From Owenia fusiformis (Eukaryota; Annelida; Polychaeta; Sabellida; Oweniidae), in assembly GCA_903813345.2 (NCBI GenBank), contig CAIIXF020000001.1, positions 26,151,915-26,215,914 of the forward strand: a stretch of DNA of 64,000 bases, read 5' to 3'. The position numbers and the translations under genes are program-made. This document shows, piece by piece, positions 9,465 through 21,670 of the stretch. The notes under the pieces are model-generated. The model did no database searches, was not told the DNA's origin, and worked only from the letters and a program-made list of their open reading frames with translations. Numbering within the stretch: the stretch's first letter is position 1; every line of letters starts with the position of its first letter.

Positions 9465-10010
9465 AGCTGCGCAAAATGTTCGGTACATTGAAGACCTTCA
9501 CGCTGGAGTTGGAGGATATAATCCTTTGGACTCAAACCTTCTGAATGAGAAATTTATAGAGCCCGCCTTGAGTGGAAAATTTCCACAAATCAAGCAAGCG
9601 TCGACCATTAAGTCATATTTAGAAAGCCTGCAAACTTGCCACCAGTACCTTCTATTATGCAAAAATCCATAGATTTTGCGCAATTTGAACTATTCAAAAA
9701 ACAGAATAGACTATGGTGTAATTCTATGAATGTTAGGTCTGAGAAGCGGAAACTTGAAAACCAGTCCAATGATGCCGAAAACTTACCGACCAAAGATGAT
9801 ATTGTGAAATATTATGGTTCACAGTATGTCAAAGACACAAAATCTCTCTTTGGCAAAGCTAAAGTCAATATCAAAGAAATGTATGTAATGAGGAATTACA
9901 TCATGACCGTTATATGCATTTCTAACGCCTGCCGTGCAGGACCTATAGTAAACTTGGAGTGCAGGCATGTTCGTGTCGCTGACAGGGTTGGAGACTGCTA
10001 TGTTTACCAT
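9465..10010 (+). pseudogene. Tyrosine-recombinase-like domain, copy D, frameshifted
   Basis: Frame one (about 9465-9672) reads RYIEDLHAGVGGYNPLDSNL and, after a gap, TIKSYLESL, then meets TAG. Frame two (9636-10010) carries FELFKKQNRLW, ENLPTKDDIVKYYGSQYV, NYIMTVICISNACRAGPIVN and LECRHVRVADRVGDCYVYH. It ends at CAT|GTGAGT. The order (SAM-like N-terminal helices with TIKSYL, then a box-I-like N-A-C-R-A-G-P) resembles invertebrate tyrosine-recombinase-like proteins related to Crypton/phage-integrase folds. Only the first catalytic Arg is present; the downstream His-x2-Arg and Tyr boxes are not seen after the donor. At least two frame changes indicate a broken or mis-assembled copy, unless tiny introns restore the frame. 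Confidence 0.5.
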
Positions 10011-10044
10011 GTGAGTATACTGCACAATGATACAGCATAGCGAG

Positions 10045-12830
10045 AATGGTAATAGTTGGGTTTTATACAAGACTAGAGAGAATGGTAATAGATGGGCTTG
10101 ATACAAGACGAGAGAGAATGGTAATAGATGGGTTTGATGTAAGCCTAGAGAGAATGGTAATAGTTGGGTTTTACACAAGACGCGAGAGAATGGTAATAGA
10201 TGGGTTTGATACAAGACGAGAGAGAATGGTAATAGATGGGTTTGATGTAAGACAAGAGAGAATGGTAATAGATGGGTTTGATGTAAGACTAGAGAGAATA
10301 GTAATAGATGGGTTTGATGTAAGACTAGAGAGAATGGTAATAGATGGGTTTGATGTAAGCTTAGACAGAATGGTAATAGATGGGTTTGATACAAGACGAG
10401 AGAGAATGGTAATAGATGGGTTTGATGTAAGACTAGAGAGAATGGTAATAGATGGGTTTGATGTAAGCTTAGACAGAATGGTAATAGATGGGTTTGATAC
10501 AATATGATAGAGAATGGTAATAGATGGGTTTGATACAAGACCAGAGAGAATGGTAATAGATGGGTTTGATGTAAGACTAGAGAGAATGGTAATAGATGGG
10601 TTTGATGTAAGCTTAGAGAGAATGGTAATAGATGGGTTTGATACAAGACGAGAGAGAATGGTAATAGATGGGTTTGATGTAAGGCTAGAGAGAATGGTAA
10701 TAGATGGGTTTGATGTAAGACTAGAGAGAATGGTAATAGATGGGTTTTATGTAAGCCTAGAGAGAATGGTCATAGATGGGTTTGATGTAAGACTAGAGAG
10801 AATGGTAATAGATGGGTTTGATGTAAGCTTAGACAGAATGGTAATAGATGGGTTTGATACAATATGATAGAGAATGGTAATAGATGGGTTTGATACAAGA
10901 CCAGAGAGAATGGTAATAGATGGGTTTGATGTAAGACTAGAGAGAATGGTAATAGATGGGTTTGATGTAAGCCTAATGGTAATAGATGGGTTTGATACAA
11001 GACGAGAGAGAGAATGGTAATAGATAGGTTTGATGTAAGACTAGAGAGAATGGTAATAGATGGGTTTGATGTAAGCTTAGACAGAATGGTAATAGATGGG
11101 TTTGATACAATATGATAGAGAATGGTAATAGATGGGTTTGATACAAGACCAGAGAGAATGGTAATAGATGGGTTTGATGTAAGACTAGAGAGAATGGTAA
11201 TAGATGGGTTTGATGTAAGCCTAATGGTAATAGATGGGTTTGATACAAGACGAGAGAGAGAATGGTAATAGATGGGTTTTATGTAAGCCTAGAGAGAATG
11301 GTAATAGATGGGTTTGATACAAGACGAGAGAGAATGGTCATAGATGGGTTTGATGTAAGACTAGAGAGAATGGTAATAGATGGGTTTGATGTAAGGCTAG
11401 AGAGAATGGTAATAGATGGGTTTTATGTAAGCCTAGAGAGAATGGTAATAGATGGGTTTGATACAAGACGAGAAAGAATGGTAATAGATGGGTTTGATGT
11501 AAGACTAGAGAGAATGGTAATAGATGGGTTTGATACAATATGATAGAGAATGGTAATAGATGGGTTTGATACAAGACCAGAGAGAATGGTAATAGATGGG
11601 TTTGATGTAAGACTAGAGAGAATGGTCATAGATGGGTTTGATGTAAGACTAGAGAGAATGGTAATAGATGGGTTTGATGTAAGGCTAGAGAGAATGGTAA
11701 TAGATGGGTTTTATGTAAGCCTAGAGAGAATGGTAATAGATGGGTTTGATACAAGACGAGAGAGAATGGTAATAGATGGGTTTGATGTAAGACTAGAGAG
11801 AATGGTAATAGATGGGTTTGATGTAAGCTTAGAGAGAATGGTAATAGATGGGTTTGATACAAGATGAGAGAGAATGGTAATAGATGGGTTTGATGTAAGA
11901 CTAGAGAGAATGGTAATAGATGGGTTTGATACAAGACGAGAGAGAATGGTCATAGATGGGTTTGATGTAAGACTAGAGAGAATGGTAATAGATGGGTTTG
12001 ATGTAAGGCTAGAGAGAATGGTAATAGATGGGTTTTATGTAAGCCTAGAGAGAATGGTAATAGATGGGTTTGATACAAGACGAGAGAGAATGGTAATAGA
12101 TGGGTTTGATACAAGACGAGAGAGAATGGTCATAGATGGGTTTGATGTAAGACTAGAGAGAATGGTAATAGATGGGTTTGATGTAAGGCTAGAGAGAATG
12201 GTAATAGATGGGTTTTATGTAAGCCTAGAGAGAATGGTAATAGATGGGTTTGATACAAGACGAGAGAGAATGGTAATAGATGGGTTTGATGTAAGACTAG
12301 AGAGAATGGTAATAGATGGGTTTGATGTAAGCTTAGAGAGAATGGTAATAGATGGGTTTGATACAAGATGAGAGAGAATGGTAATAGATGGGTTTTATGT
12401 AAGCCTAGAGAGAATGGTAATAGATGGGTTTGATACAAGACGAGAGAGAATGGTCATAGATGGGTTTGATGTAAGACTAGAGAGAATGGTAATAGATGGG
12501 TTTGATGTAAGCTTAGAGAGAATGGTAATAGATGGGTTTGATACAAGATGAGAGAGAATGGTAATAGATGGGTTTGATGTAAGACTAGAGAGAATGGTAA
12601 TAGATGGGTTTGATGTAAGACAAGAGAGAATGGTAATAGATGGGTTTGATGTAAGACTAGAGAGAATAGTAATAGATGGGTTTGATGTAAGACTAGAGAG
12701 AATGGTAATAGATGGGTTTGATGTAAGCTTAGACAGAATGGTAATAGATGGGTTTGATACAAGATGAGAGAGAATGGTAATAGATGGGTTTGATACAAGA
12801 CGAGAGAGAATGGTAATAGATGGGTTTGAT
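10045..12830. repeat. 36-bp minisatellite, roughly 75 units
   Basis: GAGAGAATGGTAATAGATGG with TTTGATGTAAGACTA recurs every 36 bases across 2.8 kb. Variants have TTTGATACAAGACGA, TTTGATGTAAGCTTA, or TTTTATGTAAGCC. Some units are truncated (near 10972 and 11219) and variant blocks repeat in order, showing multi-unit duplications. Because 36 is a multiple of three, several frames on both strands stay open over long runs (for example M-V-I-D-G-F-D-V-R-L-E-R on +). These ORFs are a by-product of the period, not genes. The array begins 35 bases after the splice donor of recombinase copy D. Confidence 0.97.
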
Positions 12831-13374
12831 ATGGATCCTTGAAACGTTTTTTTCTCGCCACACCCCTTCCCTTCGGACAGGCTTGGATTTTGAGCTCGGA
12901 TGGGGCGATGTGTTGGTTTGCACAAGCCCCACAAACTCTCTCTATACCCATGCTGCATATGGTTGGGGGTTATATTTCAGTAGTTGAGGTGGCTCGCTTT
13001 ACAAACCCCTCTTGTACAAGCTAAGGAGTGTCTGATGTCCACACAACATTACCATTTTGGTGCACCTTTATTGATCCTTAAGCTACTGTAGCCTCCTCCG
13101 AGGCCACCTCTGTATTCTAGAGACTTGAGTTACTGTAAAGTAGTGCTCTCCCCCCATTAGAATCACCGAGGCACAACATCTAAAGCACTAAAATGCTCCT
13201 CTATTCAATTGCAGGTGCAGTGAGGCAATTGTTTCTACCAAGGAGGCAAATGTTTTCAATGAGGCAAATATCATTGTTGAGGCAAGGCTGCAAGGGGGGT
13301 GCAGCAAAACCTGTAGGGAGCCCTCGTGTTACGGCCATGTCCCATTTGATCATGGAGATATGCTTTTATGATTT
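12831..13374. other. Spacer, no gene recognised
   Basis: The end of the minisatellite passes into more GC-rich unique sequence with short open frames but no recognisable domain, splice pattern or repeat family. Confidence 0.4.
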
Positions 13375-13551
13375 CAGTGATTTCTACAGGATTGTTTCTC
13401 AAGTGGGTGCAAAATTCTCAAAATATGTCATTTTTTCATAATTTTTCTCATTTTCAAGTGGGTGCAAATCACTTTTCAGGTGGGTGCAAGCCTTTTTTCA
13501 AAATCTCAAGTGGGTGCTGCACCCACTTGCTTTAATACTGGGGAGAACACT
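13375..13551. mobile_element. Small TIR element, diverged copy (CAGTGAT ends)
   Basis: The element runs from CAGTGATTTCTACAGGATTG to CTGGGGAGAACACT. Inside, AAGTGGGTGCAA recurs three times. It is the same family, in inverted orientation, as the element at 14075-14280. Its TIRs are eroded. Confidence 0.6.
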
Positions 13552-13756
13552 CTATTTGATGGAACTATCAGCTGTGTTTTCAGTCTTTTTTATTTTATGG
13601 GTAGGGGTGAGTTAAGATTAGAGTATCCTCCCTTTCTTCAAGCCAATCTTCCTATTTTAATTAAATCTAGGAGATCATTTCTTCATCATCCTCGGTAAGA
13701 CACTCTTTATGGAATGAGTTGGAATTTTTACCGAAACAATGTGGAAGAAACTACAG

Positions 13757-13859
13757 CAGTAAAAGACAACCTGTTGACAAGAAGGCTGACACTGCACGCA
13801 GAGAGGCTGCTACATGGATTTTACTGCCCTTTGTGGCTTCTGCCCATTGTGCAATGACA
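13757..13859 (+). CDS. Candidate exon, unrecognised
   Basis: The open frame after CTACAG reads SKRQPVDKKADTARREAATW and then ILLPFVASAHCAMT, ending phase 0 at a consensus GTAAGT donor. It joins the candidate exon at 14553 in phase. No family is recognised. Evidence is limited to splice consensus, phase and a balanced composition; a non-coding origin is possible. Confidence 0.3.
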
Positions 13860-14074
13860 GTAAGTACATGTATTGAAGCCACTTCTTTTCTGCACTGATT
13901 TGTTGCTGTTGTTCTGTTTATTGATTTCAGCTTGAAATTATAATGGAAGATAACAAAAATACATCCTTATTTTCAAGAATAAAATAAGCTACCATATGTA
14001 CTTTGTAGATGTCTAGCAAAACATGCTCATGTCATATATAACATGGGACGGTTACAAGGAATAATGATAGTATG

Positions 14075-14280
14075 CAGTGATCTCCCCAGCATTAAGCAAG
14101 TGGGCGCAGCACCCACCTGAGAATGGATTTTGGAAATAGGGTTGCACCCACCTCAAAATCCATTGCACCCACTTGAAAATGAGAAAGATGAAAAATGGGC
14201 ATATTTTGACCAATTTTGGTTTGAACTGTGAAAATGAGAATGTTGCGCCCACTTGAGAAAAAATCCTGTGGAGATCACTG
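14075..14280. mobile_element. 206-bp MITE with perfect 11-bp TIRs
   Basis: CAGTGATCTCC at the left end is matched by GGAGATCACTG at the right end. Internal motifs (AGTGGGCGCAGCACCCACCT, GCACCCACTTGA) are shared with the copy at 13375-13551. No clear target duplication is visible (flanks ATAGTATG and TTATGTTC). CAGTG-type ends recall hAT-like elements but the superfamily is not established. Confidence 0.75.
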
Positions 14281-14552
14281 TTATGTTCTGTTCTCATAAT
14301 TGCTGGGTTTAGAAACCAAATATATTATGTACATAGTGCTATGTATAGGTGCACTATAGTGATTTTATTTTAATACTCAAAATTGAATAATTTTCCTCTA
14401 ATGTTTACTTAACTTTATAGTCATTTTCCCAATTACAATATTTTGGCCTGGTATCCACTAGTCAGCTTTGTGTATGTGTTTACTATTAGAAATAAATTAT
14501 GAATAGGCTGAATGGACCAAATAATCAAAATAATATTGACATATTTTTCTAG

Positions 14553-14622
14553 ATTAATGTTGGTGCCAGGTGTCCTGATCTAAGAATGCACCAAGATGTC
14601 GTTAAGATACAAGACACTGGAG
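14553..14622 (+). CDS. Candidate exon, unrecognised
   Basis: A TTTTTCTAG acceptor precedes 70 open bases reading INVGARCPDLRMHQDVVKIQ and D-T-G, ending phase 1 at GTAATA. It is phase-compatible with the exon at 13757-13859. The next expected phase-1 exon was not found, so gene status is uncertain. Confidence 0.3.
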
Positions 14623-14629
14623 GTAATAA

Positions 14630-15750
14630 TCATTACCCAGTTTCAACCATAGCAGAAGGCCCATGGTGAAGATATTTATGTTTACTAAGAGATGAACCCA
14701 CTGGAAAATTATGTAAGTATGAATTATACATATTATGACAACAATTCTGATGGAAGTCTCGCATATTTTAGAAAATTTTCTTAATCAGTAGACCTACATA
14801 TTTTCGACTTGAAATATAGCATTTGAGAATTATTCCATATTGAAAATAGTGCCAACGAAGCAGACAAACTCTTGAAAGGGTAAAGACAGGATTTTTAGTT
14901 CTAAAAATTATTTTCCCTAGGATTTCTATTATGTTATGTAATGTTATTCATTGCTTTGTATAATTCTTGCTGTATCATTACAACAATATTTCTTATGAAC
15001 TTTTGCATAGTTGGACAATTTTCTGAATCAGTAAATATTTTCAAAATGACATTTGTAGTCAATAAGTTCAGAATAACAGGATCGTTTCTAACTTGATGTA
15101 ATAGCATAGGTTGGGTTTTGTTATCCATTTCAAGTTGTTGATTTTCCCTTGGATATATTGATAAATGTTTAACTTTTAGGAAAACAAAAATAGTGAACAA
15201 AAGAACTTAAACTTGAAGTAGTCTCCTGGCACCATGTTTCCTTCCCTCAAGCAGAACTTAAAATTACAGTCCAAAATATATCCATATTCCATGCATATTG
15301 AATTATTTATAAAGACTGGTCTTCATTTATACATGTCTCAACATATTTCAGCCATATTATAGCCATATTATAGCCACTGTTTTCTTGGTATTCAGCATCT
15401 GTAACAAATTGTTACGCTTTTGTAAATAGTAACTGGTTGTGAAATTTTCATTTTTTTCATGTAAACACCATGTTACAAATTAGGAATCTTCTGCCCTCAT
15501 ATTGAATAAGAGTTATTTTACTGGCACCAAAATTTCAATTTTGGCCCTGTCATGTGAACAATATTTGGCATTTAGCCTAATTAGGTAAAAGAACTCATAT
15601 TGTTCCCTTTTTGCTTTTCTTTAAAAAAATCTAGACAAGTCCAAAGTGGAAAGAAACCACAAACATGAATTTTAAATCTGGCTTCTCCATGCGTAATTTT
15701 TTCAAGACAGTGTCATCACTTTCAGTTTTTCAGTGTTCCCTCATTATTAA
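14630..15750. other. AT-rich spacer without recognised features
   Basis: Only short open frames occur here, none with splice or domain support. A short direct repeat (CATATTATAGC) occurs near 15354-15375. Confidence 0.5.
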
Positions 15751-15752
15751 TG

Positions 15753-16498
15753 CAGTAAAACCTGTGTACAAGGGTTGTTCAAAAAGTTTTGCACAAATAT
15801 ATCTAATTTTGAAAATAATGAACCAATCTTGTTCATATTTGGTAGGTATGTACCCCCATTCCCTTACACTGCCAAGTTTTCATGTATGTATGACTATTAC
15901 TTAGCATTTTACGGTTACTATGGTAACCAAGGTTCATATCATTTTGTAAAATGAAAACCAGTAATATATAAAGCCCAATATCACAACACATGTCCAAATT
16001 TAATTACATAAGCTATCAACTTACGTCTAAGCAACATCTAGTATTGTTCTTATGACAACAGTGGTAACATATTAACCTGACTAACTGTTCAAAGAACAAA
16101 GATTGGCCAAGCAATTTTAGCCTTTCAAGGCATTCACAAAATAAATTCAATTTAATAATGTCATATGGACCATGGGACCATTGGTTCAAATTTTAAAGTC
16201 AATATATCTCAGGAAGTACATTGTGTATGGTCCTGAAATTTAGATATGAATGTAAGATAGGTGAGACTATACCCGTTGGGAATTTTATGTAAAAATTATA
16301 AAATCTCTTCTCTTGAGAAGCTTTCGTGCAAAACTTTTTGAACGACCCTTGTATATTGAACACTTTTTTGATGAGAAAAACTGTTCAGTGTTTGGAGATG
16401 TTCACTTAAGAGGATGATTTTTAGAGAAGTCAGGAGAGTATGTGCAGAGGAACAGTGTCTTCACTGGAGACGGGTCTTCACTAAGTCAGGTTTTATTG
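15753..16498. mobile_element. CAGTAAAACCTGT-family TIR element, split by an insertion
   Basis: The left end CAGTAAAACCTGTGTA is at 15753-15768. The body resumes at 16354 with TTGAACACTTTTTTGATGAG and ends GTCAGGTTTTATTG. Uninterrupted relatives at 24104-24269, 32759-32924, 33581-33737 and 38711-38845 show the original order: ends, then TGTACAGTGAACA, then GTTCACTAAGACAGG. The interruption is the mariner-like element at 15769-16351. Confidence 0.75.
15769..16351. mobile_element. Mariner-like MITE, TA target duplication
   Basis: The terminal repeats CAAGGGTTGTTCAAAAAGTT and AACTTTTTGAACGACCCTTG are inverted with few mismatches and continue as TTGCAC / GTGCAA. Both sides carry TA. The 583-base length and lack of a transposase frame mark it as non-autonomous. 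A TTGTTCAAAAAGTT-type terminus is typical of mariner elements. A related end fragment lies near 1034. Confidence 0.85.
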
Positions 16499-16499
16499 T

Positions 16500-19400
16500 A
16501 TACCTCGTTATTCACATTGCTAATATATCGGGCAATGTATCAACTGGTGTTTCGAAATATATTCCTACAGAATTACAAAAACAGGCTTAGATTAAATAGT
16601 TCTGATCCCATGATATTTATTGGTCTGCCTTTAACAGTTCTAATGATTCTTTTCAGTCAAAGTGGGAACTGCTATGGAACAAGATACAACTTAAAAAAGA
16701 ATAGAAATGGTTTTGACAATGGTAAGTGGATTTTTACTATTTTAACAAAAAATAAAAAATGTGTTTGAACTTAACATTGAATTGAATTCAAACATTCCAA
16801 ATAATGTTTGAATTACTACCTGTAACCTCATTTTCTTTTGTAGTTTTATTTTAAAGAACTTTATTACGGCTATTACACTGAAACATATTACTCTAAAAAA
16901 GTTATGATGTGCTACTGAATAACTATGTCAATGGAAGTGTGTACCAAATGCAAACTTTCTTAATAGCTACATAAACATTCTATTTGTTCACTTGTTTGAA
17001 GCGTAAATATTGTTAGGTGGTTAGGGCCCAGCTACTGGGTGGAAGAGGTTAACTCCCAGGATTCATCACTTCAAATTAAAAAGTACAAAGGTGTTTTTAT
17101 TTACAAGTCATTTGTTTGCATTTTTGAAGCAAAGTAAATATGTTATGAACTGCACTATTAACCACAGGGCATCATTGACATTTCACTGATATGTACAGTT
17201 GTTTAGATGGTTAGTTTAAAGTTTAAACATATCCAACAATGAACAAGTTTTGATTGAATTTTAATGAACCATTCGCATTAGGCTGGAATCTGTACATTTG
17301 GCTTTACTTTGAGGCTATAGGTCTATCAACAGGAGTGTGTTGACATAATAGTTGAGTGGGGGCGATGGGGGGATATTGGAGATGCGTACCCTTTGGGAGA
17401 CATTATTGCGTCTCCTTGTCTGCCTCAAAAAACAAGAAATTAATTTTCATTTTTGTTGATTGTAAGGTCATTAATTCAAATTATTTATTTAGTTATCCAC
17501 ATTTCATTTCTATTTGGATTATGGGTTTGGTCACCCTCCTTTGTTTTGGGCAGATATTCAAGGGTGTGATGGTTTACCCAGCCACTTTCCCAAGTAAATC
17601 AAGGCTAAGAATGTATCACGTTTTTCAAGGAGTATAACTAAATTGTAGGATTTCATGATTGGAGAACAACATATGACATATGGCACCAAATATGTTGTTA
17701 TTCATGAGTTGACAGTGTGCCAGACATAAACAATGCTCAATTATAAGCTACCAGGTTACCACTGCAGAATAGCATGCAGTGACAACTTACAATTTCAGGA
17801 ATAAAATATCTAACAATCTGACAATTCTAGCTGAATACTACTTTGGAGGATTATTTCCATTACTGGCTTCAGTTGTCATGAGCTATGAATAAAACATGTA
17901 CTGATGACACTCAATTTTTATGAGATAATTATTATTGATAAAATGAGAAGACTGAATGAGAGGACTGGATGTTTTAAACTTTAATTCTGGTAGATTACAA
18001 ATGATGCATAAATCTAAAGGGAGCATAACAAATTTAACACAGGTTTGTGAATTTAATTCTTGTTTATTTCATAATAAATCGTATTTTTGTGCCATATAAT
18101 TTATCTACCAGCTTCTACTGGCTAATTCGGGTCAAATAATATGGCAGATATAGGGAAAAGTTCCTCTAAGCTTCAATATTTAGTTGATTTTCATATGATA
18201 ATTATAAAATTGATAATATATTCAGTAATTACTAAAAGAAAATATCATCTGGCCAAGATATTTCACTTTCATGATTTTTAACATGGACTCTATGGGGACC
18301 TACAAAAGTCACATTTTCAAAAGGAAACTGAAATTTCAAAGTTGACAAACACAATTTAAAACCACATTTTTAGAGATGTAATTATACATGGAGATTTCAA
18401 ATATCACATCACTTTGACAGAATTTTGAATATTTAACAACAAAAATCAAGATTATTTGTTCAGTACTTGCATCTAGTCTTTTGATGATTTGAGGGATCTG
18501 GTAGGGTCCAGGTCTTGGTTTGTTTTCTGTTTCGGTAGTGTGATAAACCTTCAGCATTCTTATTGCATTAACTTTGTTTTTTTTTGCTTTTTTTGTTTTT
18601 TTCATAGATTCATTTGTTGTTTTGTCAAAGTAACATTCTGAAGTAAAGTTCAAATTACCACTAAGGCTCTGGCAGTGGAGGAAGAGCACTTGTTGATTGC
18701 AAACAATTGTTTTAGATTGTCATTGGTGTGATGAGTACATACAGCTTTAACTCAGAGGAATTCTGTGTTATTTCCCTTTGAATGTGTTTCAACTTTACAT
18801 AAATTCATAATTTCATGGGTTTCTTAATTGTGTGTTTTGTTGATTATTGAATTGCTTATGACATACAGTAAACATTTTGATATAAAATTTGATGCACATT
18901 TTAAACATATGTGTGAGACACTACAAATTAGCATCATTGTACAGTGTTTAAAAAACTAAAATGATCAATCCCCATAATATATTTTTGGTTCATATTTTAT
19001 TTATACTGTACTTAAGACGCATTACAATGATCATGTGTCACGCTTTCTGCTTCCAAATAGAAGCTAATGTATTGCAACTCTACATGCAAAGGTCACCTCA
19101 CTCACTTTGCCAAAATTCACAATCTATCGCCATATTGGAAGTGTCAGCTTGTGAAAAGGCTTCATACATAGAGATTGTTGGATGCATCATAGTTAAAATC
19201 ATATCTTACACTGGATAGTGAGATTTTTACGGACATCGCAAAATTAAGAAATCAGGTATTAGAGGTTATCATTTATTTCTGATTCAAACTTTTACATTGA
19301 AACAAATACACTTTACAATAATACTTTTCATTACTTCATAATAAATAAAATAATTTCACATTAGATAGTGTCAAGCTGTATAAATTTATATATTGAGTAC

Positions 19401-20900
19401 ACCTATATAATATTATATAAATACATTATGGTATACATGATGTAAATTAACATTTGTTTGGAGCATATCGTTAATTCGAATTTCATTTTTATATTAGCTC
19501 TGTATATATGTAGAATTGAAACTTGTATCATAGTTTGAACTTTGGTATATCGATTGGTAAATCACTATATGAGGGGTATACGTTTATTTTGTATTTGGTC
19601 TCGTTCATCTTTTCTGCAATGTTTTTAAGTTCTACATTTTAGAATTCAAAGCGACAAAAGATGTCTCTGAACTTTTATTTTAGGTATACCAATATGAGCT
19701 GAATAAGTAATAAAATTCTACATGAATACAATGATACCACACACATACAATAATACTACACACTTACGATAATTCTACTCATATACAATAATACCACATA
19801 CAGTTATTGGATAGAATACTTTATTTAATCACGAACAGATTTCTAGAGAGATGAATTACATGTGTACATTGCCTGAGGTACTAATATCATTTGATTGGTT
19901 TTTGTTACATAACGGATGATCGTTGTATTTTCAATTTAACTTTCATTCACAACTATTTATGCAGTAAGTATTGCAAAAATATTTACTTTAATAAATAGCT
20001 TATGCAAATATTGGTAACATTTAATATGAATTTAAAGATTATCTATGTAACCAGTTTTCATAGACATGACATCTAAGGGTCCTTGATCACATATGGTGAT
20101 GTATTAACCAGTTTAATAAATGTTATTGATATGTCTACTAGTTTAATAAATGTTATTGATATGTCTACTACTGTATATTACGGATATTAGGGAATATTTC
20201 AGTTCTCTGAGTTAAAAAAACAAAATATTTTGTTAAATGGAAAAATCTATTGCAAAGACTTTAAATGACCTTTTTGTAAAACATGAACCAATTGTAGTCA
20301 GATGCTGTAGAATAAGCCTTTTTAGATCCACTCCATTTTTTAGAATCATTCCTCCAGAGGAAGGCCTATACTATGTATCTTGGACCCCATTTTGAGGGGT
20401 CAATTTTTGAATCTTCTCCCTTATTACAGAATGAGAAACATAGCAGGGATATTACGAATGAAAGAAGGTATTGCCCCCAATAGAATGGAATATTCGTTTT
20501 ATAATTAACTGTTATGCTTATTTGTACAATGTATGTTTTTACCCACCATAATATACCTTGGTTAAACATACACTGGCATGTAGCGGCCCTGATATCGATA
20601 AATTCTACACGCAATATAACCCGATTTTACACGAAAAAGCCTCGATATCCGGGCATTTACTCTTACACTGAACTGAAAATAGCATCGTCTAAACGTGTAT
20701 GTGTTGGCTTCCGGGTAAGTTTATCAACATTTATACTCAATTGAAAGAGCAGTCGTGCTTATATCGTGTACCAGTTTGATTAATTTATATGTGTGTGTAT
20801 TTATAATATGATAGCCTAGTGATACCGTGTCGTTAGAACAACTGCTAGATATCGAACTGATGACCTGAAATTAGATTATTGGACTGATCGCGCATCTGAT
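16500..20900. other. Gene-poor AT-rich region
   Basis: No exon could be supported. A 33-base direct duplication (GTTTAATAAATGTTATTGAT and following bases) lies at about 20112-20172. A degenerate CA/TA-rich run lies near 19720-19800. Open frames such as 17356-17637 and 18336-18689 (minus) have no domain and mixed composition. Confidence 0.5.
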
Positions 20901-21013
20901 ATTAAATGATTAATTTGCATTGAATCTGATATTAACTTGCAACCCAATACCATGACTCTACATTTGAATGATAACACGGCCTCATATTCTAATTCATTAT
21001 ACGTCCATTGCAG

Positions 21014-21140
21014 GCCAAAAATGTTTCAATGTGGATATTGTAATGCACACGAGAATACATTCGATTCGTATATTGATCATACATCAATTGAACATAGAGA
21101 TTTTCCTGTACACTTTTCCAAAACCTGTGGAATAGACTAG
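21014..21140 (+). CDS. Terminal zinc-finger-like exon fragment
   Basis: After CATTGCAG the frame reads RPKMFQCGYCNAHENTFDSY and then IDHTSIEHRDFPVHF, ending at TAG (21138-21140). C-x2-C followed by H-x5-H resembles a C2H2 finger. Codon content looks coding, but no upstream exon was identified, so it may be an isolated exon or a retrotransposed fragment. The sequence around the stop (TAGACTAGATGCGAGTAGAA) recurs near 55999, so a repeat begins here. Confidence 0.4.
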
Positions 21141-21670
21141 ATGCGAGTAGAAATTATCTTGATTTATCCTATGCCAAGTTAGGTTTTAGGGAGATAAGTT
21201 GGTAAGATATATCCCGTATCCTGATTTTGAGGTTTCCATATCAAGAACCTCCATATCTCCCACCATATCTCTCGCTTCGGTGCATATCTTCCCGCTTCGT
21301 GGCATATCTTCCCGCTTCCAAAAAAGTGGAAATGCAATAAAATGACTTTGCATATGAATGATTTGTTTATTTTTATCGCACCCTTAGGTGCTATATTGTA
21401 ATCAGTTTGCCGGGCGGTTGGGCGGGCGTCCCGAATTATCTTGTCTACAGGTTTCCAGCCAAACCGTTTGAGGGATTCATTTGAAATTCTCAGGGATGTT
21501 TCTACCAATGAAATTTTATAACTCATTTGTTTTTCGGCATTCTGGGCATATGTAAAGGTGGCCATTTTAGATTTTTCCATCCCGAAAAGTGTATTCTGTT
21601 CAAGGGTGCGATTCTGTTCACCGTGTGGCTTATTTACACCTTGTACTACTGAAAACTCTACTTGGTATAG

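Noticed and set aside
9819-10646. Long minus-strand ORF of 275 codons rich in H-Q-T-H-L-L-P-F-S
   Set aside because: It is the reverse reading of the 36-bp minisatellite; the period is a multiple of three, so open frames arise on both strands without selection.
10046-12371. Plus-strand ORFs with M-V-I-D-G-F-D-V-R-L-E-R repeats
   Set aside because: Same minisatellite artefact; no flanking coding sequence in frame and stops appear at truncated units.
13192-13441. Plus-strand ORF at 13193-13441
   Set aside because: It runs into the TIR element at 13375 and has no recognisable domain.
18336-18689. Minus-strand ORF of 117 codons with a Lys-rich run
   Set aside because: The Lys run comes from a poly-T tract; no domain or splice support.
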